Assembly: GCA_017509155.1 (NCBI GenBank)
Contig: JAFWQE010000048.1
Coordinates: forward strand, 1-40,956
Direction of reading: 5' to 3'
From: Prevotella sp.
GTDB lineage: Bacteria > Bacteroidota > Bacteroidia > Bacteroidales > Bacteroidaceae
Length of the DNA: 40,956 nt
In this document: positions 28,808 through 34,839 of the stretch, piece after piece
Position numbering within the stretch: the stretch's first letter is position 1
Layout: each line of letters starts with the position of its first letter
Translations under genes and position numbers: made by a program
The notes under the pieces: generated by a model
What the model was told of the DNA's origin: nothing
Database searches by the model: none
What the model saw: the letters and a program-made list of their open reading frames with translations, nothing else

Positions 28808-29554
28808 CTACAGCTTGAACGTCACGGGAAGGGCATATTTCACCCGCGCAGGCTTGCCATCAATCATGCCGGGCACCCACTTCGGCATGATGTTCACCAC
28901 GCGCATGGCCTCGGCATCGAGCACGGGATGCACCGAGCGCAGCACCTTCTGTTCGCCGATGCTTCCGTCTTTCTCCACGATGAACTGCACCACCACGCGT
29001 CCCTCAATCTTCTTTTTCCGCGCCACCTCCGGATAGTTCACATTGTCCACGAGGAACTGCATGAGAGCCTCCTGGCCACCGGGGAATTGCGGCATCTGTG
29101 GCACGATGTCGCCTACCAGCATCGGCTGGCTGATGGTGTCGCTCTGCACCACCATCGTCTTGGGTTCTTCCGACGTGGTCGGCTCAGGTTGCTCCTCCTG
29201 CCCAGTGGAAGTCTGCTCGGCAGGAGGTATCGGAACCTTGCCACGCAGCGGCTCCGGCTCGTACATCACCTCGCCGGCCAGCGGCTCCGGGACAAACACG
29301 TTCTTGTGGCTCTTGCACGAGGTGAGGGCGGCCAGCCCGACGCTGATGCCCACCACGGCCACGGCCTTGCCCAGCCGGCGGCGCTGCTGAAGCTGGCTCT
29401 CGATGTAGCGCACCTCCTGCTCGCATTTCGGACAGGTGCCGGCACAGTCGCCCTTATGCGAGCACTCGGTCACTTCAAAGGGTATCTCATTCGCATCAGC
29501 CACCTGCTTGCGAATGGTCTTCAATGTCTTGCAAACTTGCTTTCCGTATGTCAT
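28808..29554 (-). CDS. TonB-type energy transducer with N-terminal zinc-ribbon-like domain
   Basis: A 248-residue protein. Residues 1-55 are cytoplasmic and hold four Cys in a CSHKGDCAGTCPKC motif (31, 37, 41, 44), a likely zinc site. A membrane helix follows (62-79), then a Pro/Glu-rich periplasmic linker and a TonB C-terminal domain (about 155-248: MPQFPGGQEALMQFLVDNV, VVQFIVEKDGSIG, VKYALPVTFKL). TonB domains contact outer-membrane receptors. The N-terminal module is nearly the same as that of the next upstream gene. The start at 29554 was chosen because the shared module begins there. Confidence 0.88.
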   Translation of the reverse strand: MTYGKQVCKTLKTIRKQVADANEIPFEVTECSHKGDCAGTCPKCEQEVRYIESQLQQRRRLGKAVAVVGISVGLAALTSCKSHKNVFVPEPLAGEVMYEPEPLRGKVPIPPAEQTSTGQEEQPEPTTSEEPKTMVVQSDTISQPMLVGDIVPQMPQFPGGQEALMQFLVDNVNYPEVARKKKIEGRVVVQFIVEKDGSIGEQKVLRSVHPVLDAEAMRVVNIMPKWVPGMIDGKPARVKYALPVTFKL

Positions 29555-29628
29555 GTCTTTTGGTTTTATGAGGTTTCTTTTGTCTAATTGTCTCACTCTC
29601 TGGAACTGAGGAGTATGGTTGTGTCACG

Positions 29629-29736
29629 GTCTTCAGCCGTTGAGGAGTTCGGACGTTTGTTCTCGGAGAACGAGCCGGGTCTTTCCTGTTGTTCAGACTC
29701 CCATACTCCCAGACCCCTAAACTCCCGCTGAAGATG
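29629..29736. repeat. Family B-like palindromic element, copy 4 (degenerate)
   Basis: TCTTCAGCCGTTGAGGAGTT at the left faces CCTAAACTCCCGCTGAAGA at the right; between them CTCCCATACTCCCAGACCCC recalls the CTCCCAAACTCCC arm of the other copies. It lies between two paralogous genes of one operon. Confidence 0.55.
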
Positions 29737-29755
29737 GCAGTCCACTGGCCTTTCC

Positions 29756-30412
29756 TCACCATCCCCCGTGGCCATACACGTCGTCGAAGCGCACCTTGTC
29801 CACAAATCCCACAATCACTTCGCCCATCAATTCTTCCTTCATAGTCAAGGAAATGATGCCGGGGTCTTCTGAGTTCACGGGCAGTTCCACTGTCTTATAG
29901 CCCACATACGCGATGACCAGCACGCTGCCAAGTGGCACCTCGATGGCGAAACGTCCGTCGACGTCGGTCACGCAACCACCAACCACTCCTTTCTTTCCCG
30001 GTTCGTTCTTGCGCATCACAGAGGCGCCAATCACTGGGGCGCCCTCCTCATCGACGATGCGTCCGCGCACCACGATGCCCTCTTCACCGTCGAGCAAGGC
30101 CTTTTCCACCTTCACGCTGTCTTGCTCGATGCGTGGCTCAGGCCGAGTGGTCACCGTGTCCACCTGCTGGGCCTGCGCCAGAGTGGGATGCAGCGCCGAC
30201 AGCGCCACGCCAGCCACGGCAACAGCCTTGCCCAGCCGTTTCCGCAGATTGAGCTGCTGCTCTATGTAGCTGACCTCCTGTTCACAACGCGGACAGGTGC
30301 CCCGGCATGGACCTTTGTGGGTGCACTCGGCGGGAGTGTAGCTGATGCCGTTCGCCTGCGCTATCTGCAAGCGGATGGCCTTTAGGGTGTTGCAAGTGTC
30401 TTTTCCTTTCAT
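29756..30412 (-). CDS. Carboxypeptidase-regulatory-like domain protein with N-terminal zinc-ribbon-like domain
   Basis: A 218-residue protein. Residues 1-55 carry CTHKGPCRGTCPRC (Cys 30, 36, 40, 43), followed by a helix (about 61-80) that could be a membrane anchor. The periplasmic part (about 113-195) is a CarboxypepD_reg-like beta-sandwich: VVRGRIVDEEGAPVIGASVM, GGCVTDVDGRFAIEVPLGSV, LVIAYVGYKTVEL. Such domains sit at the N-terminus of SusC/TonB-dependent receptors; here one is instead fixed to the inner membrane. The N-terminal module is paralogous to that of the TonB-type gene downstream, which suggests two parts of one envelope complex. Confidence 0.85.
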   Translation of the reverse strand: MKGKDTCNTLKAIRLQIAQANGISYTPAECTHKGPCRGTCPRCEQEVSYIEQQLNLRKRLGKAVAVAGVALSALHPTLAQAQQVDTVTTRPEPRIEQDSVKVEKALLDGEEGIVVRGRIVDEEGAPVIGASVMRKNEPGKKGVVGGCVTDVDGRFAIEVPLGSVLVIAYVGYKTVELPVNSEDPGIISLTMKEELMGEVIVGFVDKVRFDDVYGHGGW

Positions 30413-30442
30413 TTCCGTTCGTTTGATGGATGTTATGATGTT

Positions 30443-30451
30443 GCAAATTTA
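30443..30451 (-). promoter_or_regulatory. -7 box of the zinc-ribbon gene pair
   Basis: Minus strand TAAATTTGC fits the consensus and lies 31 bases upstream of the start codon. Confidence 0.5.
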
Positions 30452-30570
30452 CAAAAAAAACGCAACAACGATTGTTTTCTTGCATCGAAAAGCAGAAAAA
30501 CCTGTTCTTTTTCACTTTTTTTCGCTATTCTGCGCTTCGGCTGCCGCTAACCGCCAAGTAGTTGCAGGTC

Positions 30571-30598
30571 CCGTAGGCTGCGATATGACCGCAGCCCG
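30571..30598. repeat. GGCTGCGG hairpin repeat (family D copy 3, reverse orientation)
   Basis: CCGTAGGCTGCG, then ATATGAC, then CGCAGCC: the same unit as at 18390 and 20843 but inverted, so the TACGG tail precedes the stem. Confidence 0.65.
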
Positions 30599-30658
30599 CC
30601 GTTTGCAACCCCTGTTTTAATAGGACTTCGCGGGCAGAATGCTGTTATGGTAAAATTC

Positions 30659-30813
30659 TGACGGCAGTTTTCTTCACTTTTTCTGCCGTCAAAAGTTGAT
30701 TTGTTTGGCAGATGTTTTGAGTCCGCGCGCCAAACTACTCGAGTCCGATTGGCGTCCTACTCGAGTCCGCGCGCCAAACTACTCGAGTCCTTCCGCCGTC
30801 GGGACTCGAGTCC
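30659..30813. repeat. 22-bp tandem array with ACTCGAGTCC junctions, preceded by a hairpin
   Basis: TGACGGCAG (30659-30667) and its exact complement (30683-30691) form a hairpin. From 30719, four units of 22, 22, 22 and 23 bases each begin GAGTCC and end ACTC (30719-30740, 30741-30762, 30763-30784, 30785-30807), and a fifth GAGTCC closes the array. Units 1 and 3 are identical, unit 2 differs in the middle, and unit 4 is further off. Each joint forms the palindrome ACTCGAGT. The 30413-30902 gap has no gene. Confidence 0.85.
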
Positions 30814-30902
30814 TGCAAAAAAAAGACAAGGTCGGGACTGCAACATCACGACCTAATCACAACAGAATCAAGGACTTAGGATGACTTTCTGCGCTTGCTG
30901 TC

Positions 30903-31922
30903 TTAGCGTCTTTGCTTGGCAATGACGTAGATAATGACGGGTGCTCCCATGATGGGCGTGACGGCATTGAGCGGGATGATGCCGGCGTCGCCGGGGAGCA
31001 CGCAGACGATGTTGCACAGAAGGGCGATGGCCGATCCGCAAAGGATGGTGGCCGGCATGAGATACTGGTGGTTGTCGGTGCCCAGAAGCAGACGGGCAAT
31101 GTGGGGCACGGCCAGGCCGATGAAGGCAACAGGACCGCAGAAAGCCGTCGTCACGGCAGCCAGAATGCCGGTAACCAGCAGCAGGTAGTTGCGCACACGC
31201 TGCGTGTTGATGCCCAGGTTCTCGGCATACTGCTCGCCCAACAGCAGGGCGTTGAGGGGCTTGATGAGCATGAGCGAACCCATGAGAGCCACCACGGTGA
31301 TGCCCGCAAAGAGGGGCATCTGCTTCATGGTGACGCCGCCGAAGTTGCCAAGACCCCACATCATGTAAGACTGTACGCCTTGGTCGGTGGCGAAGAAATT
31401 GAGCAGCGAGATGGCCGATGAGGTGATATAGCCTATCATAATGCCAATGATAAGCAGCATGATGTTGTTGCGCACAATGGTGGAAAACACCAGGATAATG
31501 CCCATGACGAGCATGGCTCCAATGAAGGCTGCCAGGAGCACGGCCATGAATCCGGAGATGGTAATGTCGCCCGCCGTGACGCTGCCTCCAAGGAGAAGCA
31601 GCACCAAGGCCACACCGAGCGAGGCGCCGCTATTGATGCCGAAGATGCTGGGGCCAGCCAATGGGTTGCGGAAAGCCGTCTGAAGCATCAGACCGCTCAC
31701 GGCCAATGAGGCACCGCAGAGAACGGCGGTGAGAGCCTGGGGCAACCGGCTCTGCAACACAATGTACTGCCATGAGGCCCGCTCCGACTCATGGCCGGTG
31801 AGGATGCTGGCCACGTCGGACAGGGGAATGTCAACGGCTCCCACCACCATGCTGATGCCGAAGAACAACACGATGAGCAGCACGAGGATGATGAAAAGGA
31901 GCGTATGGTGGGGATTTTTCAT
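30903..31922 (-). CDS. FecCD-family ABC transporter permease
   Basis: A 339-residue inner-membrane permease of the type that imports iron-siderophore, heme or cobalamin (FecCD/BtuC). It has about nine to ten hydrophobic helices, and RLPQALTAVLCGASLAVSGL followed by MLQTAFRNPLAGPSIFGINS is the family signature. GLAVPHIARLLLGTDNHQYL is the conserved loop that contacts the ATPase. It follows its binding protein after 135 bases containing a repeat. The ATPase is not next to it; the next gene on this strand is the zinc-ribbon gene. Confidence 0.95.
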   Translation of the reverse strand: MKNPHHTLLFIILVLLIVLFFGISMVVGAVDIPLSDVASILTGHESERASWQYIVLQSRLPQALTAVLCGASLAVSGLMLQTAFRNPLAGPSIFGINSGASLGVALVLLLLGGSVTAGDITISGFMAVLLAAFIGAMLVMGIILVFSTIVRNNIMLLIIGIMIGYITSSAISLLNFFATDQGVQSYMMWGLGNFGGVTMKQMPLFAGITVVALMGSLMLIKPLNALLLGEQYAENLGINTQRVRNYLLLVTGILAAVTTAFCGPVAFIGLAVPHIARLLLGTDNHQYLMPATILCGSAIALLCNIVCVLPGDAGIIPLNAVTPIMGAPVIIYVIAKQRR

Positions 31923-32045
31923 GTTCTGAGGGATGAAGGATGAGGGATGGAATGGGTGATGGGTGATGGATGAAGAATGATGGTTTGAGGGATGAGGAGC
32001 GCCACTGAGCTCCCTCCCTTGGGGAGGGTTGGGGTGGGTCTTAGG
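31923..32045. repeat. GGGATGAAGG/GGTGATGG array and GGGAGGG unit (family A copy 4)
   Basis: GAGGGATGAAGGATGAGGGATGG and GGGTGATGGGTGATGGATG are followed by GAGCTCCCTCCCTTGGGGAGGG and TTGGGGTGGGTCTT, the latter shared with 460-472. It lies inside an operon, between binding protein and permease. Confidence 0.7.
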
Positions 32046-32057
32046 GTGGTTTATCTC

Positions 32058-33200
32058 CTACTCTATCTTCAGGAAATACTTCGGACTGCCGAGCTGCAGG
32101 TCGGGATGGGCGATACAGATGAAGTCGCGCAGCAGGAGGTCGGGATGGAAGGGCGTCTCCTCGTAGAATGTGGAGGTCTCGGTGCTGCAGCCGAAGTGGT
32201 TGCCCTGCTGATAGGCCTTGAACTGGCTGTAGCCGCTGTTGTCCTGCAGGAGGTGCTCGCGACGGAATGTACCCTTGTTGTTATATCGGAAGAGCCAGAT
32301 GTCGGCCTGTGCAGCCTTCTCGAGGATGGTCTCGAAGGGCAGAGGCAGCGAACCGCTATGGGTGTCGTCGGCCCAGGGATAGGCGATGTTGGCGTCGGCA
32401 ATCACCTTGCCCACGGTGCTTTGTCCAGCCGGAACATACCACACCGGGCCAGTCAGCTTGTCCATGAGCAGCGTGGGACGCGTGGTCGACTCATGGGCCT
32501 TCTGGCGCAGCTCCATGTAGTTGCGCTCCACCTGTGCAAAGATGCTGTCGGCTTCGTGCTCGGCTCCGAACAGCATGCCGTAGAAACGCACCCACTCAGC
32601 TCGTCCCAGTGCCGAGGTCTCCATGTAGTCGGCGGTCTCGATGATGGGAACGTCGAGCTCCTCGATGCGTCCGTAGCCGCCACTGTTCTGGAAGGGCGAG
32701 AGGAAGATGGCGTCTGGCTGCAGGTCGATGATGCTCTCCAAGGTGGGTTGCAATCCGCTTCCGCAGTCTGCAATCTTGCCCCCCTTCACCCCCTGTTGCA
32801 CAAAGGGCAGGTTGATGTATTGCACGTCGCACACGCCGACGATGGCCTGCTGGCAGTTCATTGACTGCATGAGTCCGCAGTGAACACTGGTGGCCACAAC
32901 CGTTCGCTCAAGGGGAACGCGCACCACCGACACAGCTCCCTTTGCCTGTCGGCGGGCTTCGGCGGGCAGTTCTTCGCCCTTGGCCACCAGCAGGTAGGTA
33001 TGGAGCGTCTTGCCTAGGTTCCACGGGTCAGCCAGTTTCACTGCCGTGTAGCCGTCGTGTTTCACGATTTCCAGGTGCTCGGCATACTTGAGTTTCAGTG
33101 TGTCGCCCACATTAGCAGCCTGCTCTCCTTGTCCATTGCGACAGGCACAGAGACAAAGGAAAGCCACCATTGCGAAAACCAGTTTTCTCATCTTTTCCAT
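32058..33200 (-). CDS. ABC transporter substrate-binding lipoprotein (BtuF/FhuD-like)
   Basis: A 380-residue periplasmic binding protein of the cluster A-II type for metal chelates, heme or cobalamin. Its lipoprotein signal is MEKMRKLVFAMVAFLCLCAC with Cys 20. Two lobes are recognisable: SVVRVPLERTVVATSVHCGL (start of lobe 1), IIDLQPDAIFLSPFQN, and in lobe 2 RPTLLMDKLTGPVWYVPAGQ. The start at 33200 was chosen because a -7 box lies just above; ATGs at 33203 and 33191 are equally possible. It is the first gene of the operon with the FecCD permease. The ligand cannot be read from sequence. Confidence 0.92.
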   Translation of the reverse strand: MEKMRKLVFAMVAFLCLCACRNGQGEQAANVGDTLKLKYAEHLEIVKHDGYTAVKLADPWNLGKTLHTYLLVAKGEELPAEARRQAKGAVSVVRVPLERTVVATSVHCGLMQSMNCQQAIVGVCDVQYINLPFVQQGVKGGKIADCGSGLQPTLESIIDLQPDAIFLSPFQNSGGYGRIEELDVPIIETADYMETSALGRAEWVRFYGMLFGAEHEADSIFAQVERNYMELRQKAHESTTRPTLLMDKLTGPVWYVPAGQSTVGKVIADANIAYPWADDTHSGSLPLPFETILEKAAQADIWLFRYNNKGTFRREHLLQDNSGYSQFKAYQQGNHFGCSTETSTFYEETPFHPDLLLRDFICIAHPDLQLGSPKYFLKIE

Positions 33201-33215
33201 CATTATGTTGCGGCT

Positions 33216-33224
33216 GCAAAGGTA
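33216..33224 (-). promoter_or_regulatory. -7 box of the binding-protein operon
   Basis: Minus strand TACCTTTGC, with a very short leader before the start at 33200. The upstream region (33232-33258) is a GTGAAGA array mirrored by TTTTCACTTTTCACTT at 33337-33352, which may replace a -33 box. Confidence 0.6.
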
Positions 33225-33369
33225 TGAAAAAAAGTGAAGAGTGAAGAGTGAAGAGCGAAGAATTTGCTGCCGCCCGAAGATTTTTGGACAGAAATTACCA
33301 TAATTATTATAATGCGGGACGCCTTTCACTTATCACTTTTCACTTTTCACTTAATATCATTGTCTCTCG

Positions 33370-34839
33370 TCAACGTATTCCTGCTGCCTGTTTGTAGTCG
33401 AGGAGGCGGTTCTGATAGTCGGCGAAGGCGTCGGTATGTCGGTCGAGTGCCTGCTGGTAAAGCAGCTGGGCCTCGAGCAGATCTGCCATCTTGATGGTTC
33501 CTGCCCGCATATAGTCGCGGTTGAGTCGCAGGTTCTCCTCTGCCTGTTCGATGGCCTGCTGTGCGATGATCAGCTGCTGATGGCTCTCGCCAACGCTGTT
33601 CCAGGCGTTCTGCAATCGTATGGCCAGTTTCTGTTCACCGTCGCGTTGCTGGTCTACAGCGTTCTGCAGCTCCATCTTCTTTCGTTTCACGGCATGCGAG
33701 CCTCCCCACCAGTCGCTGATGGGCACGCTGACGGTGGCGAACACCATGGCAAAGGTCCTGTCGTTGTCGAGCAGGTTGTGGTAGTTGTAGCCGGCGCCCA
33801 CAGCCACCGAAGGCATGTTCTGCCCAACGGCCATCTTGCGCTGCAGTTCGGCGGCCTCCACCTGTTTCTGCAACAGCTGGTACTCAGGCAGACGGCTCAC
33901 CTCCTGCATCATGGCGCCACCTTGTTGCGGTGCTGCTGGGAGCGTTGTGGCTTTCATGTCGGGAACAGCCACGTCGAACTCCTGCCCGATGCCGCAATAC
34001 TGCGCGAGCAGCAGTCTGACCACCTGCATGCCATTGTTGAGTTTCACCTGCTGGCTCTCCATCTCGTTCTGCCGCAGCTGCACCTGCAAGAGGTCGTTGC
34101 GCATGGCGACGCCTGCGTTCATTGCCGTCTCCACGTCCTTACGTATGTCGGCCAGCATCTCCTGCACGGCGCTGATGGTGTTCATCTTCTCCTTCATGGC
34201 GACGAGCTGCCAGTAGTACTGCGCCACATTCTTTTCCACCTCGTTCTCCGACAGTTCCACCTGCAGCCTGGCCGCCTCCTCGCCCACCTTGGCCAACTTG
34301 TTTCCGTTGACAATCTGTCCGCCAGCAAAGACGGGCTGCACGGCGGTGATGGCAGCGATGGTCCCGTTTTTCATCATCGAGATGCTGGCAGGCGATGCCA
34401 GTGCAGCGAGTGCTTCCTGCGGCAGCATGTTGGCGAGCATGGACGTCAGTGACGAAGGAATTATCTCTGACGGGTTGAGTGTGGTGTGCGCCATTCCGCG
34501 GTTCGCATTGAACCACAGTGCGGTACCACTGACGGTGGGGAAATAATGTGTGTAGGCTTCGCGACGCTGTTCCTGGGCCACGTCTACGCTGCGCCGTGTG
34601 TTGCATAGGGAGATACTATTGTGGAAGGCGGAGTCGAGGAGCTGCGCGAGCGTCAGTCGCAATGCGGGAACCTCGTCGCCTGCCATTGAGGATAGAGGCC
34701 CCACAAGCCCCCGAGGATAGAAGCCCCCCAAGCCCCCGAGGGGGATGTCCAACTGAGCGCTCGACATTGGTCGCTTTGCTTGCAAAGAACTGAGAACTAA
34801 GAGGTTAGCCAGAAGAATGGCTATGATTGTTTGTTTCAT
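33370..34839 (-). CDS. TolC-family outer-membrane efflux protein
   Basis: A 489-residue outer-membrane channel subunit of a tripartite pump. Signal peptide MKQTIIAILLANLLVLSSLQ ending at AK. The body shows the two-fold OEP repeat: LRLTLAQLLDSAFHNSISLC near 60 and, in the second half, QLLQKQVEAAELQRKMAVGQ and AGTIKMADLLEAQLLYQQAL. Residues about 31-52 (DIPLGGLGGFYPRGLVGPLS) are Gly/Pro-rich and unlike the family; they are encoded by a 25-bp tandem repeat. The start overlaps the stop of the RND gene by four bases. Third gene of the efflux operon. Confidence 0.93.
   Translation of the reverse strand: MKQTIIAILLANLLVLSSLQAKRPMSSAQLDIPLGGLGGFYPRGLVGPLSSMAGDEVPALRLTLAQLLDSAFHNSISLCNTRRSVDVAQEQRREAYTHYFPTVSGTALWFNANRGMAHTTLNPSEIIPSSLTSMLANMLPQEALAALASPASISMMKNGTIAAITAVQPVFAGGQIVNGNKLAKVGEEAARLQVELSENEVEKNVAQYYWQLVAMKEKMNTISAVQEMLADIRKDVETAMNAGVAMRNDLLQVQLRQNEMESQQVKLNNGMQVVRLLLAQYCGIGQEFDVAVPDMKATTLPAAPQQGGAMMQEVSRLPEYQLLQKQVEAAELQRKMAVGQNMPSVAVGAGYNYHNLLDNDRTFAMVFATVSVPISDWWGGSHAVKRKKMELQNAVDQQRDGEQKLAIRLQNAWNSVGESHQQLIIAQQAIEQAEENLRLNRDYMRAGTIKMADLLEAQLLYQQALDRHTDAFADYQNRLLDYKQAAGIR
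34688..34748. repeat. 25-bp tandem repeat inside the TolC-family gene
   Basis: Units 34688-34712 and 34713-34737 each begin GAGGATAGA and end AAGCCCCC; they differ at a few positions (GGCCCCAC against AGCCCCCC). GAGGGGGATGTCC follows. Because 25 is not a multiple of three, the two units are read in different frames. Confidence 0.85.

Noticed and set aside
30719..30813. CRISPR array
   Set aside because: Units are only 22-23 bases without constant repeats and variable spacers of usual length, and no cas gene is present.
33436..34452. 338-codon open frame opposite the TolC-family gene
   Set aside because: Antisense shadow; His/Leu-rich, no recognisable domain, and no promoter.
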